Shown: positions 17,463 to 26,800 of the stretch, in pieces
Numbering within the stretch: position 1 is the first letter of the stretch
Layout: every line of letters begins with the position of its first letter
Assembly (NCBI RefSeq): GCF_030915445.1
Contig: NZ_CP133264.1
Coordinates: forward strand, 2,108,001 to 2,172,000
Length of the DNA stretch: 64,000 bases
Direction: 5' to 3'
Source of the DNA: Clostridium sp. OS1-26
GTDB taxonomy: Bacteria > Bacillota > Clostridia > Clostridiales > Clostridiaceae
Notes under the pieces: generated by a model
What the model was told of the DNA's origin: nothing
Seen by the model: the letters and a program-made list of their open reading frames with translations, nothing else
Databases searched by the model: none
Translations under genes and position numbers: made by a program

Positions 17463-18311
17463 ATGAATTTAGAAGCTTTATGTAGTGATCCTTTAGAGGT
17501 AGATGAAAAATACCCTGCAACATTAGAATGTTTTACTTTTAGTAGTAACGAATATAACGTAAATAGTATGTTGTATATTGCACAAGGTGAAGGGCCTCAT
17601 GCGACAATAATACTGCTTCATGGATTTCCTGGACATGAAAAAAACATTGATCTTGCTCAAATTTTCAGAAGAGCTGGGTATAATGTAATGATTTTTCATT
17701 ATAGAGGAAGTTGGGGGAGTGAAGGTACATATTCTATAAGCAATGTTCTTGAGGATGCAGAAGCTGCTATTGATTTCTTGAGATCTGAAAAATGTAAAAA
17801 ATCATATAGGGTTGATTCAGAAGAAATAATTTTGATCGGCCACAGTGTTGGTGGATTTACAGCATTAATGACCGCCGCAAATCATCCTGAAATAAGAGTA
17901 GTAGCTTCTCTTGCAGGTTTTAATATTGGAGTTTATGGCGATATGATTTTCGGAAGCAATAAGTTAATAAAAGATGCTGCTGCGCAGTGGGAGGATTCAA
18001 TTCCACCACTTAAAGGGATCACAGCAGAAGAATTTTTAGTAGATGTAGTAGAGAATAGAAAAAGGTGGAATCTAAGAAATATAGCAGAAAAATTAAAATC
18101 CCATTCAATTTTAATGGTTGCTGGAAGCAGAGATGATGTGTCAACTATAAATGAACATCATGGATCATTAGTAGATACTCTTCAAAAACATGAGATCAAT
18201 GATTTAAAAAACATAGTTTTGAACGCGGATCATTCTTTTTCAGATAAGAGAATAGGTCTTGGGAAAATAGTATTAAGCTGGCTTTTAGAGCAAAGGGGAA
18301 AAAAGTGCTAA
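17463..18311 (+). CDS. Alpha/beta hydrolase (serine hydrolase)
   Basis: Cytoplasmic hydrolase of 282 residues. The oxyanion region HGFPGHEK (53-60), nucleophile elbow GHSVGG (126-131, Ser128) and late histidine in NADHSF (His257) outline the Ser-Asp-His triad of the alpha/beta hydrolase fold. A small helical cap around 155-215 is consistent with an esterase or acyl-peptidase-like enzyme; the substrate is unknown. There is no signal peptide. GAGGAA precedes ATG 17463. It stands alone between the rRNA operon and capA and is absent from the equivalent place after operon 1. Confidence 0.8.
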   Translation: MNLEALCSDPLEVDEKYPATLECFTFSSNEYNVNSMLYIAQGEGPHATIILLHGFPGHEKNIDLAQIFRRAGYNVMIFHYRGSWGSEGTYSISNVLEDAEAAIDFLRSEKCKKSYRVDSEEIILIGHSVGGFTALMTAANHPEIRVVASLAGFNIGVYGDMIFGSNKLIKDAAAQWEDSIPPLKGITAEEFLVDVVENRKRWNLRNIAEKLKSHSILMVAGSRDDVSTINEHHGSLVDTLQKHEINDLKNIVLNADHSFSDKRIGLGKIVLSWLLEQRGKKC

Positions 18312-18529
18312 TCTAAGATATATGCGACATATTCACCTGACCTAGTTTTTTACATATTAGTAAAGTTAAATATTTTTAGTGTTTATTAACGAGTTATTGT
18401 AGATGTTTGGTAAAGCCATATCTGATATAATGAATACAAGAAATAATTAACTTTAAATTTATATTTTGTAAACAAGAAGTTTAATAACTAAGTTCAAATG
18501 ACTTAAAGCATGTAAAAGGCGGTGAAAGT

Positions 18530-19687
18530 ATGGATAAAAGGAAAAAGATTAGATTAAAAGAGAGAAAAGGCATAACTTTTATAGCTATAGTATGCTTATT
18601 TTCAACCATCATAGTAGCTTTTAGTACAGTTAAGTTCATGAACTTTATGAAGGATAAAGAAAAAGCAGAGTATTCTAATACTAAAGCACAAGAAGCTAAA
18701 AACGTAAGTACTGAGGGTAATAAGGAAAGCAAGAATCTTAAAGAATCTAATTCTAGTATAGAGATTTTATTAAGTAGTGCTGGAGATTGCACCATTGGAA
18801 CTGATCCGAGATTTGATGAGGATACATCTCTTCCAACCATGGTTAGAAGACATAATAATGATTACTCATATTTATTTAAAAACGCTGTTCCAATCTTCGA
18901 AAAAGATGACATAACTATAGTAAATTTAGAAACTACTTTTACTAATGCCAAAACTAGAGCTGACAAAACATTTACCTTTAAAGCTCAGCCAGAGTTTGCA
19001 AAAGCTTTAAATTTGGGATCTATTGAAGGCGTAAATATATCCAATAATCATATATATGATTTTTTAGACAAAGGTTTTGACGATACCATAGAAACTCTTA
19101 AGCAATACAATATTAACTATTTTGGTGAGGGTAATAAGTGGATAAAAGAAGTAAAAGGAGTTAAGTTTGGATTTTTAGGCTACCAAGGCTGGAATAATAG
19201 TAATAAGTTTATGAATAAATTAAAACAAGATATAGAAGAACTGAAAAGTCAGGGGTGCATTGTAGTGATTAATTTCCATTGGGGGGAAGAAGGCAGATAC
19301 TATCCTAATTCTATTCAAAAAAGTATTGCTTATTACGCTGTTGATCAAGGAGCAGATTTAATAATTGGTCATCACCCACATGTTGTTCAGGGATTAGAGA
19401 AGTATAAAGATAAAATTATATGTTATAGTCTAGGTAATTTTTGTTTTGGAGGAAATTCTAATCCTTCAGATAAAGATACCTTTGTGCTTCAAGCTAAATT
19501 TTCTTTTAATAATAATAAATTTATAAAATATGATGTAAGAGCTATTCCATTTAGTGTTTCCTCAGTAAAATATACCAATGATTATTGCCCAACGCCTCTA
19601 AGTGGGGATGATAAAGAAAGAGTATTAAAGAAAATTAATAATATATCCACAGATTTAGGATTTAAGATAACGGATTCATTTAACTAA
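18530..19687 (+). CDS. capA: CapA family poly-gamma-glutamate/capsule protein
   Basis: CapA/PgsA-type metallophosphatase-fold protein of 385 residues. After a basic N-terminus comes one membrane anchor (about 17-40), then a charged linker and the extracellular domain. Family signatures are SSAGDCTIGTDPRF, VNLETTFT, ISNNHIYDF, NFHWGEEGRYY, IGHHPHVVQG and YSLGNFCFGG, which supply the two-metal site. CapA proteins act in anchoring or making polyglutamate capsules; no capB/capC partners are present, so the role here is open. AAAGGCGG precedes ATG 18530. A degenerate copy of its promoter and first codons lies at 11056-11321. Confidence 0.85.
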   Translation: MDKRKKIRLKERKGITFIAIVCLFSTIIVAFSTVKFMNFMKDKEKAEYSNTKAQEAKNVSTEGNKESKNLKESNSSIEILLSSAGDCTIGTDPRFDEDTSLPTMVRRHNNDYSYLFKNAVPIFEKDDITIVNLETTFTNAKTRADKTFTFKAQPEFAKALNLGSIEGVNISNNHIYDFLDKGFDDTIETLKQYNINYFGEGNKWIKEVKGVKFGFLGYQGWNNSNKFMNKLKQDIEELKSQGCIVVINFHWGEEGRYYPNSIQKSIAYYAVDQGADLIIGHHPHVVQGLEKYKDKIICYSLGNFCFGGNSNPSDKDTFVLQAKFSFNNNKFIKYDVRAIPFSVSSVKYTNDYCPTPLSGDDKERVLKKINNISTDLGFKITDSFN

Positions 19688-19783
19688 AGGTACACGGTAT
19701 AATATTTATAGGCAATAAGATAAGAGTGGAGTTCAAAACGACAAATGTAAGTTCCAGAAATTAAAATACGTAAGAATCAAAAG

Positions 19784-19821
19784 AATGAGAATCCTGATAT
19801 GGTGGGGATTCTCATTTTATT
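19784..19821 (+). terminator. Terminator after capA
   Basis: AATGAGAATCC and GGATTCTCATT form an 11-bp perfect stem followed by TTATTG. Confidence 0.75.
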
Positions 19822-19828
19822 GCTTAAA

Positions 19829-19936
19829 TTACACCTTAAACCCAGAAGTTATTTTACTTAATGTTTTTGCCATTTCTGATAGGCTCTCTGTAGTTTTTTC
19901 TATTTCGATCATAGTACCTGTAAGTGGTGCTGTACA
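19829..19936 (-). pseudogene. C-terminal relic of a methyl-accepting chemotaxis protein
   Basis: On the minus strand about 35 codons end at TAA (19829-19831) and read MIEIEKTTESLSEMAKTLSK then ITSGFKV, the last helix of a chemoreceptor signalling domain. Nothing upstream continues it: its other end abuts a terminator hairpin. It is the trimmed tail of a lost gene. Confidence 0.6.
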
Positions 19937-19944
19937 TGAGAAAA

Positions 19945-19986
19945 AAGCATGAGGACCTTAAAAAATGTGCCTCATGCTTCTTTTTT
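19945..19986. terminator. Bidirectional terminator
   Basis: AAGCATGAGG and CCTCATGCTT pair, with an A-run on the left and TTTTTT on the right, so it works on both strands. On the minus strand it ends the glucosaminidase gene. Confidence 0.8.
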
Positions 19987-20001
19987 ATTATAAATTTATG
20001 T

Positions 20002-20946
20002 TTACTTACTATTCTTAAAGTAATTCATTTCACACTGAAAATCTAAAAGTTGAAGATTCTGTTCCTGAATAATATCAATTACTAGCTCTGAATAAATTTG
20101 TTGTCCATCGCTATTTTCTACAGTGCTGTATCCGGCTTTTTCTATAGCATTTGCCTGATCTATATAATGTGTGGCTTGAAAAACTCCACTTTGTTTATAT
20201 CTTTTATTATTTTTTAGGAACTCTCCGTAATCCTTTATGGAATCCTGTTTGCTATTATATACGCGAAATTCATCTACAATCTTTTGATTATAATACTCTG
20301 AGGTATTCATTTTGATTTTTTTTCCCTTCCAACTAGTATCTGCCTTTATTCCAAACAAATTGTTTGCTTTTGTGCTTAATTCTGACTTTCCCCATCCACT
20401 TTCTAAAATAGCTTGGGCAATTGTCACAGAAGGAAGAACCCCATACTTATTGTATATTTCAGCAGCCTCAGGATATAGCTCCTGGATAAATTGCTGCATG
20501 GAAGCATTCTTTAAATTGTTCTTTAGAGTTCCCGTATATTTTAAATCTTCTATATAGGTATATACTCTTTCTTTTTGCTTTTTATCAAAAGATAATTTCT
20601 CCAGTACGACATCTAGATCAACTAATCTGTAGTTACTATTTCTAACCTTATTGCTTGTACTATTTTTTTCTAAAAACATAGCAGCTAATTCATTTGTATT
20701 GCTGTTAGTTATCTTGGAAAAATCATTCTTATATCTAATTCCATCAATAGCTGCTAGGTACTTCCAATTAACTTGAAGTTTCCCTTTGCTTGTGCTATCA
20801 GCAACTTGTATATAAAATTTTGTATTTAATCCGCTTAAATTAATATGCTTGTTTTTTGATGTGAGATGTATAAAAGTTCCTAGGATAATAGGTAAACTAA
20901 GTAATAAAACTATCATAATTGTAATTTTTTTCTTTAAATTAATCAT
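20002..20946 (-). CDS. Membrane-anchored glucosaminidase (cell wall hydrolase)
   Basis: A 314-residue autolysin-type enzyme that cleaves N-acetylglucosaminyl bonds in peptidoglycan. One N-terminal hydrophobic helix (about 8-27) acts as a signal or anchor. The C-terminal half holds the glucosaminidase (LytG/FlgJ-like) domain: VTIAQAILESGWGKSELS with the catalytic Glu in ESGWG, then NNLFGIKA, EYY, FRVY, YGEFL and YIDQANAIEKAGYST, all typical. The N-terminal ~130 residues have no motif that I know. It is monocistronic; the ribosome binding site is weak (AGAAGAAAAA before ATG). Confidence 0.85.
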   Translation of the reverse strand: MINLKKKITIMIVLLLSLPIILGTFIHLTSKNKHINLSGLNTKFYIQVADSTSKGKLQVNWKYLAAIDGIRYKNDFSKITNSNTNELAAMFLEKNSTSNKVRNSNYRLVDLDVVLEKLSFDKKQKERVYTYIEDLKYTGTLKNNLKNASMQQFIQELYPEAAEIYNKYGVLPSVTIAQAILESGWGKSELSTKANNLFGIKADTSWKGKKIKMNTSEYYNQKIVDEFRVYNSKQDSIKDYGEFLKNNKRYKQSGVFQATHYIDQANAIEKAGYSTVENSDGQQIYSELVIDIIQEQNLQLLDFQCEMNYFKNSK

Positions 20947-21112
20947 TTTTTCTTCTGTTCATCTCCTAATCTAGAAGACACTCCATTCATATTATTTTTA
21001 GTAATCATCTTTTATTTTTCAATCTTAATTATACATCAAATAATTTTTTCTTTCAGCTTTAATTTTTTAGAAATTAATAAAAAATATTTTGTATTATTTG
21101 CTAAAAACGCTA

Positions 21113-21141
21113 TTGATTTCTATAGAAGATGATACTATAAT
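21113..21141 (+). promoter_or_regulatory. Promoter of the RND pump operon
   Basis: TTGATT (21113-21118), 17 bases, TATAAT (21136-21141). The predicted start lies inside the large palindrome that follows. The remainder of the 300-base gap between the glucosaminidase and the pump is AT-rich without a gene. Confidence 0.7.
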
Positions 21142-21189
21142 TTAATACATGTTAATATTTAATATATATTAAATATTAACATGTATTAA
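21142..21189. promoter_or_regulatory. 48-bp perfect palindrome, probable operator
   Basis: The sequence is its own reverse complement over 48 bases, centred between 21165 and 21166, and includes AATACATGTTAATATTTAA. It starts at the end of the -10 box and covers the predicted transcription start. A MarR/TetR-type repressor site is the simplest reading; a leader hairpin is the alternative. Confidence 0.7.
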
Positions 21190-21247
21190 TATTAAATTTG
21201 TACGAAATATTTAATTATGAATAAACACTATTGTGAGGAGGATAAAG

Positions 21248-24200
21248 ATGAAAATAACTGAAATATCAGTAAGAAGGCCAGCAGCAATGTGGATGGTAGT
21301 AATCTTACTAATTGCACTTGGTGTTTTTGGTTATACAAAAATGGGTGCAAACTTACTACCTTCTATGAATAATCCCATTATAACAGTAAGCACAGTATAT
21401 AGTGGTGCTAGTGCTGAAGACATTAAAAAGGATATAGTAAAACCCATTGAAGATGCAGTATCAGGAATAAGTGGTCTTGACACTATTAATTCTTCAGCAA
21501 AAGAAGGTTATGGTACTGTTACAATAACCTTTAAATCCACAGCCAATTTGGACACTGCATATCTGGATGTTCAAAAAGCAATTGAAAATGCTTCAGCAAA
21601 ACTTCCTAAAGATGCTAATAAGCCTACTATATTTAAGATGGATACCAATGCTATACCAGTTTTGGCAGTTTCTCTAAATGGAAATGTCAGCTATGATGAA
21701 CTCTATAATGAATCTGACATTTTAAAACAGAAACTAGAGAAACTACCTGGCGTTGGAAAAATAGACTTAATGGGTGCTGATAAAAAGGAACTAACAATAA
21801 AGCTTGATAAAACTGCTATGGAGTATTATGGCATAAGTATTAATACTGTAATGGGCAAATTAAACTCAGTTAACCTAAATGTACCTGCTGGTGAAATTAA
21901 GCAGGACAATCTAGATCAATCCGTCAGGGTTATTGGGCAATTTCACAGCATAGATGATGCTAAAAATATGTTAGTACCTACATCAAACGGTGGTGCCGTA
22001 CGTTTAGATGAAATCTCCAAAATAAGTTTAGAGGCTCCTACAGCAACTACACAGATAAGATTTAATGGTAATAAAACTATGGCAGTTATTGTTGGAAAAC
22101 AAAGTGATGCAAATGTAGTAGAAGTAGCAAATAGTGTAAAAAAGGAATTAGAATCAATTAAAAAGAATATTCCAAGTGAAATTAAAGTTGATATCGCTTT
22201 TGATACTACTACCTTTATTACTTCTTCATTAAAACAAGTACAACATAATCTTATAGAAGGAATTATAACTACTGCAGTTGTGCTTTACTTATTTTTCCGT
22301 AGTTTCCGTTCTTCTTTAGTTGTTTTAGTTGCTATACCTACATCCCTTATAGCTACTTTCTTTATGATGTATAAACTTAACTTTACGCTTAATATGTTGT
22401 CTCTTATGGGACTATCTTTAGTTGTAGGTACACTGGTAGACGATTCTATCGTTGTAATAGAAAGTATTCAAAGGCACTTAGGTTTGGGTAAGAATCCTAT
22501 AACTGCAGCAATTGATGGCCGTGATGAAGTTGGAATGGCTGCTGTAGCTATAAGTCTTTGTGACATAGTTGTATTTGCTCCTATTTCTCTTATGTCTGGT
22601 ATGATAGGACAGTTATTTAAAGAATTTGGACTTACAATAGTTGTAGCTACAGTATTTTCGCTTTTAGTATCATTTACAATTACACCAATGCTTTCATCAC
22701 GTATACTAAAGAGAGAAAATAAAGAAAAGGAAGTTAAAAAAGATGGCTTTTTTAGCAAAGTTCTAGAAAAATATAAAAGCGTTCTCCTATGGTCTTTAGA
22801 ACATAGAAAAAAAGTTTTATCCGCTGTTATTATCTGTATTATACTTAGTGTCGCTCTTATTCCAATGGGAATATTAAAATCTGAGTTTATACCTACAGCT
22901 GACCAGAACAGTTTTACCATTGACCTTTCACTTACTCCAGGTTCGACGCTAAAGCAAACAGATGAAAAAATTACTCAAGTTGAAAAATATTTAAAGGATA
23001 TGAAAGAAGTAAAAAGTTACTTTTCAATGGTTGGATCAAACGGTCAAGGAAGTGCGGATAAGGCTACAGGCGAAATTATGGTTAATTTAGTTCCTAAAAA
23101 TGAACGTAAAAAAAGTCAATCTCAGCTTGCAGCACAAGTTCGTGACTTTGGTAAAAAGATGACTGGAGTGGATTTTACTGTAACAGAATCTCAATCTGGC
23201 GGTGGAAGCAGTAAACCTGTTTCTATTAGTATTAAAGGAGATAACTATGAGACCTTAGAAGCTTTATCAAAAGAAGTTGAGAAGGTAGTAAGAACAGTTC
23301 CAGGGGTCATTGATGTAAGCAACTCTTCTAATATAAAAAGCAGTGAACTAAGAGTAAACATAGATAGTCTAGCAGCTGCGCAATATGGTATTGCTACATC
23401 TGATATAGGAAGCTCCGTCAGAACTGCTTTAGCAGGCACTAAAACGGGAGTGTATAGGGCAAATAATGAAGAAAATGATATAACACTTAAGTTTATGGAT
23501 GGTCAGATAAGAAGTGCTGAAGATATTAAAGCTATGAAAATTTCAAATCAATCCGGGCAACAGATACCGTTAAGCCAAGTTGCCACAGTTGTAAAAGCAG
23601 ACAGTCAACCATCACTATCTAGAGAAGATAAACAGGATGTTGTCACTATAGGAGCAAATCTACAAGGTAGAGTTCTTGGAGAAGTAACTAATGATATAAA
23701 ATCTAAATTAAAATCTCTATCTTTACCTACAGGCTATAGCATAAGCTATGGTGGGACTCAAAAGAATATGGCAGAATCCTTTAATTCTCTTGGATTAGCC
23801 TTAGGAGCTTCATTATGTCTTGTTTATATGATCCTAGTAATACTTTATGAATCCTTCTTAACTCCAGCTATAAGAATGGTATCTCTGCCTTGTGCTTTAA
23901 TAGGTGCCTTTGGTTTACTAGCATTAACAGGACAAACTTTAAACCTAATGTCAATGATTGGCTTAATAATGCTTGAAGGATTATCATCTAAAAATGGTAC
24001 TTTATTAATAGACTATACAAATACATTAATGAAAAGAGGAATGAATTTAAAAGATGCCCTTATTGAGTCTGGTGTCACTAGATTAAGGCCTATAATTATG
24101 ACAAGTGCAACGATGATAGTTTCAATGCTTCCTGTTGCATTATCTATGGGTGAAGGAAGTGAAATGAAACAAAGTATGGCTATAGTAATAATTGGTGGTA

Positions 24201-24325
24201 TGGTAGCATCAACTATACTTTCGCCAATAGTAATACCTGTAGTTTATACGTTGATGGATGACCTAACTAGATTTGTATTTAAGAAAAAAAGAAATGCCAA
24301 GGGGGTTACGCAGTATGAAGGTTAA
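21248..24325 (+). CDS. RND family efflux transporter (AcrB/MMPL-like permease)
   Basis: Proton-driven inner-membrane pump of 1025 residues. ATG 21248 follows AGGAGG by 6 bases; the upstream GTG is not needed. The first helix is at about 10-28, a periplasmic-type porter loop follows (about 40-330), then a block of helices (about 335-480) with the RND signature VGTLVDDSIVVIESIQRHL, whose two Asp residues carry protons, then a second loop and C-terminal helix block including SKNGTLLIDYTN. This is the ~1000-residue, 12-helix HAE1-like architecture. Gram-positive bacteria lack an outer membrane, so it would export to the exterior with the adaptor encoded next. The gene end overlaps the adaptor by 11 bases. 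Confidence 0.93.
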   Translation: MKITEISVRRPAAMWMVVILLIALGVFGYTKMGANLLPSMNNPIITVSTVYSGASAEDIKKDIVKPIEDAVSGISGLDTINSSAKEGYGTVTITFKSTANLDTAYLDVQKAIENASAKLPKDANKPTIFKMDTNAIPVLAVSLNGNVSYDELYNESDILKQKLEKLPGVGKIDLMGADKKELTIKLDKTAMEYYGISINTVMGKLNSVNLNVPAGEIKQDNLDQSVRVIGQFHSIDDAKNMLVPTSNGGAVRLDEISKISLEAPTATTQIRFNGNKTMAVIVGKQSDANVVEVANSVKKELESIKKNIPSEIKVDIAFDTTTFITSSLKQVQHNLIEGIITTAVVLYLFFRSFRSSLVVLVAIPTSLIATFFMMYKLNFTLNMLSLMGLSLVVGTLVDDSIVVIESIQRHLGLGKNPITAAIDGRDEVGMAAVAISLCDIVVFAPISLMSGMIGQLFKEFGLTIVVATVFSLLVSFTITPMLSSRILKRENKEKEVKKDGFFSKVLEKYKSVLLWSLEHRKKVLSAVIICIILSVALIPMGILKSEFIPTADQNSFTIDLSLTPGSTLKQTDEKITQVEKYLKDMKEVKSYFSMVGSNGQGSADKATGEIMVNLVPKNERKKSQSQLAAQVRDFGKKMTGVDFTVTESQSGGGSSKPVSISIKGDNYETLEALSKEVEKVVRTVPGVIDVSNSSNIKSSELRVNIDSLAAAQYGIATSDIGSSVRTALAGTKTGVYRANNEENDITLKFMDGQIRSAEDIKAMKISNQSGQQIPLSQVATVVKADSQPSLSREDKQDVVTIGANLQGRVLGEVTNDIKSKLKSLSLPTGYSISYGGTQKNMAESFNSLGLALGASLCLVYMILVILYESFLTPAIRMVSLPCALIGAFGLLALTGQTLNLMSMIGLIMLEGLSSKNGTLLIDYTNTLMKRGMNLKDALIESGVTRLRPIIMTSATMIVSMLPVALSMGEGSEMKQSMAIVIIGGMVASTILSPIVIPVVYTLMDDLTRFVFKKKRNAKGVTQYEG

Positions 24326-25565
24326 CGTTTTAAATAAAAAGAACTTAATAATCGGTGTAGTCTTAATACTTATTGTCATTGGCTGTGCTTCTATTTTTGG
24401 CAAAAACAAAAAAGTAGAGGGAAAGCAAGAAGTTAAAAATGTAAAAGTGGAAAAAGTAGCTGTTGGTTCAATATCTACTGAAGTAGAATATGCTAGTAAA
24501 TTAAGTCCTGTACAGGAGATACAAATTTTTCCTAAGTTAGGTGGAAAAGTCGCTGGCGTAAATGTAGATATAGGAGATAAGGTTACAGCAGGACAAACAT
24601 TATTTACACTGGACACAGCGGAGTTACAAGCGCAGCTGCAGGCTCAACAAGCAGCTTTAGATGCATCAAACGCTAACCTAGAGAGAACAAGTGATTCGGG
24701 GCTAGCACAACAAATATCTCAAGCTGAGCAAGCAGTAAGTAAAATAAGAATTCAATATAATAACATAAAAGATAATTATGAAAAACTTCAGAAGCTATAT
24801 GCAGCAGGAGCTATATCTAAAAAAGAGTTAGATGATATGAAAGCACAATATGATTCAGCTTCCGTAGATTTAAATACGGCTGAGGAAAATTTAAATCTTT
24901 TACAAGGGAAAATAGGGCCACAATCTACAAAAGCTGCAGCAGCTCAGGTATCTCAAGCACAGGCAGGAGTAAATGCTGCACAAGTTCAATTAAATAATGC
25001 TACTGTTACCTCACCTATTTCTGGAGTAGTGTCTGCTAAGGATGTTAAAGTAGGCCAACTTGCTAGTGGTCAATCTGGGTCAGTTACCATAATTGATTCA
25101 AGTAGCTTTGTAGCAGACATAAATGTGCCAGATAAAATTATTGGAAAGATTCAAATTGGGCAATCAGTACAAGTAAGTATAAATGCATTAGGGGATAAAA
25201 AAGTATCTGGAGTAATAGATAAAATTAGCCCAAATTCTAATTCCAAAGACAATTCTTATCTTGTAAAAGTAAAAATTGATAACTCAAATGATGAGTTAAA
25301 AGCTGGTATGTTTGCTAAAGTATCTTTACCAGCTGAAAGTAAGGATAATATTTTAACGGTTCCAAATGAGGCAATTAAGATGGAGAATAACGTGAACTAT
25401 CTTTATGTAGCTGATAACGGGAAGGTTAAAAAAGTATCTATTAACATTGGTATTTCTAATAACAAGGTTACAGAGGTAGCTGGGAACATAAAAGAAGGCA
25501 TAGATGTAATTATCGAGGGACAGAATCTATTAAGTAATGGAGATAAGATTAACGTAATTAAATAA
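24315..25565 (+). CDS. RND efflux adaptor (HlyD/AcrA-type membrane fusion protein)
   Basis: A 416-residue periplasmic-adaptor homologue. ATG 24315 overlaps the pump stop and follows AAGGGGG. The N-terminal hydrophobic segment ends VIGCASIF, which could be a lipobox or a simple anchor. The two halves of a biotinyl/lipoyl domain are visible (GKVAGVNVDIGDKVTAGQTL and the later ATVTSPISGVV). They are separated by an Ala/Gln-rich coiled-coil hairpin, roughly 105-220, then the beta-barrel and membrane-proximal domain. It should dock on the RND pump encoded immediately upstream. Confidence 0.92.
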   Translation: MKVNVLNKKNLIIGVVLILIVIGCASIFGKNKKVEGKQEVKNVKVEKVAVGSISTEVEYASKLSPVQEIQIFPKLGGKVAGVNVDIGDKVTAGQTLFTLDTAELQAQLQAQQAALDASNANLERTSDSGLAQQISQAEQAVSKIRIQYNNIKDNYEKLQKLYAAGAISKKELDDMKAQYDSASVDLNTAEENLNLLQGKIGPQSTKAAAAQVSQAQAGVNAAQVQLNNATVTSPISGVVSAKDVKVGQLASGQSGSVTIIDSSSFVADINVPDKIIGKIQIGQSVQVSINALGDKKVSGVIDKISPNSNSKDNSYLVKVKIDNSNDELKAGMFAKVSLPAESKDNILTVPNEAIKMENNVNYLYVADNGKVKKVSINIGISNNKVTEVAGNIKEGIDVIIEGQNLLSNGDKINVIK

Positions 25566-25604
25566 CCTTTCAATTATTAAAATAAAGATATGATGTTTTT
25601 TAAT

Positions 25605-25644
25605 AAAATGCGTTGGTCCTACTTTTGAAGAATCAGCGCATTTT
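25605..25644 (+). terminator. Hairpin between adaptor and MarR genes
   Basis: AAAATGCG...GGT pairs with ATC...CGCATTTT and runs into TTTTAAAC. It may be a partial terminator or an operator in front of the MarR gene. Confidence 0.5.
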
Positions 25645-25670
25645 AAACTAAAACTTTAGGAGGAAAGCAT

Positions 25671-26111
25671 ATGTGCAAGAACCCTGTGGATATGTTAGCC
25701 GAAAAACTACTTACTTTTATTCCAATAATGACTAAAAAAATTATAAGACTTGATATGCAAGCTAATAAAATACTACCTGTAAATCAATTAGTTGTGCTAG
25801 GAATCCTCGATGATGAAGGAATACTATCTATTTCGGAAATATGTAAGAAGGTTTATGTTTCTAAACCTCAAATGACAATTATTATAGATAATTTAGTAAA
25901 GAAAGGTCTTGTTTATAGGGTTTATGGCAAAGAGGATAGACGGATAATAAATATTGATCTTACTGAAGAAGGTAAGGAGTATCTTAGAAGCTTATTAGAA
26001 ATGTTTAAGGAAAATTTGAGTCATAAGCTAATAGCGCTATCAAGGGGAGATCTTGTAAAATTGTTAAATTCGATAGAGATTATGGAAAGCATATTAAGGC
26101 AACTTGAATAA
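25671..26111 (+). CDS. MarR family transcriptional regulator
   Basis: Winged-helix DNA-binding protein of 146 residues. The fold is clear from ILSISEICKKVYVSKPQMTI (recognition helix), KKGLVYRVYGKEDRRIINI (wing, with the DRR motif) and LTEEGKEYL. It sits 105 bases after the pump adaptor on the same strand, and AGGAGG precedes its ATG. The likely job is local control of the pump operon through the palindrome at 21142, though binding there is only inferred. Confidence 0.85.
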   Translation: MCKNPVDMLAEKLLTFIPIMTKKIIRLDMQANKILPVNQLVVLGILDDEGILSISEICKKVYVSKPQMTIIIDNLVKKGLVYRVYGKEDRRIINIDLTEEGKEYLRSLLEMFKENLSHKLIALSRGDLVKLLNSIEIMESILRQLE

Positions 26112-26128
26112 GAGTATACATTTTTTAA

Positions 26129-26162
26129 TAACTGTAAAATAATAAATTGGTATAACAGTTAT
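26129..26162. terminator. Hairpin between convergent MarR genes
   Basis: ATAACTGT and ACAGTTAT pair across an AT-rich loop, with TTTTTT on the left. Probably a terminator serving one or both convergent regulators. Confidence 0.5.
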
Positions 26163-26185
26163 CTTACAACTATGTATCTATAATC

Positions 26186-26614
26186 TTATATATCAATGTT
26201 GCCTAGTTTTTCATAAATGGAAGCTAAAGATTCTAACTCATTAGGTTCTAAATGAGTTAGATATTTTCTTAATGTTTCACGACATTTTTTATCAAATCTA
26301 TCTATTAATTCTTGCCCTTCATTAGTTATATCTACCAGTACAGCTCTTCGATCATTATCATCATGGCGGCGATATACTAATCCGTTGTTAGCTAATCTAT
26401 CAATCATTGTAGTGATAGCACTTGGTTTAACTCCCATTATTTCAGCTAAATATGTAACCTTGCATGATCCTTTTCTATAAAGTAACTCTAATACATGAAA
26501 TTGAGCTTCAGTTACACCGAACTCTGATAGATCCCTAAGGCTATCAGCAATTTTTATAGTAGTATTCCATAATGCATTTTGTGCACGAGAAACGTAATCA
26601 TCTTTACTTGTCAT
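26186..26614 (-). CDS. Second MarR family regulator
   Basis: A 142-residue winged-helix regulator: GVTEAQFHVLELLYRKGSC, AEIMGVKPSAITTMIDRL (recognition helix), NNGLVYRRHDDNDRRAVLVD (wing) and ITNEGQELI. ATG at 26614 follows AAGGGGGAA; the upstream in-frame codons MILCTQKGEIP lack a site. A promoter is readable on the minus strand (TTGACT, 17 bases, TATTAT), about 60-90 bases upstream. It is convergent with the first MarR gene; its target is not evident. Confidence 0.85.
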   Translation of the reverse strand: MTSKDDYVSRAQNALWNTTIKIADSLRDLSEFGVTEAQFHVLELLYRKGSCKVTYLAEIMGVKPSAITTMIDRLANNGLVYRRHDDNDRRAVLVDITNEGQELIDRFDKKCRETLRKYLTHLEPNELESLASIYEKLGNIDI

Positions 26615-26742
26615 AGGTATTTCCCCCTTTTGGGTACATAGTATCATTTACTTTGAATAATATAATGAAGTGGATAAAAAGTCAAATTATTTTCTAATAT
26701 ATTTATCTGATTCTTGAAGTTATGCTATTAAAATAGTACAGA

Positions 26743-26789
26743 AAAGCATGCAGCTTATAATTAGAATATTATTAAAGCCGCATGCTTTT
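26743..26789 (-). terminator. Terminator of the HAD gene
   Basis: AAAAGCATGC and GCATGCTTTT form a 10-bp perfect stem, with GC[AT]GCTT/AAAGC[CG] pairing inside. It belongs to the recurrent GCATG-core hairpins of this window. Confidence 0.7.
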
Positions 26790-26800
26790 AAAATTTATAT

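Noticed and set aside
18481..18840. Minus-strand ORF opposite the start of capA
   Set aside because: It is antisense to a clear coding region and its similarity to the ORF near 11200 only reflects the duplicated capA sequence.
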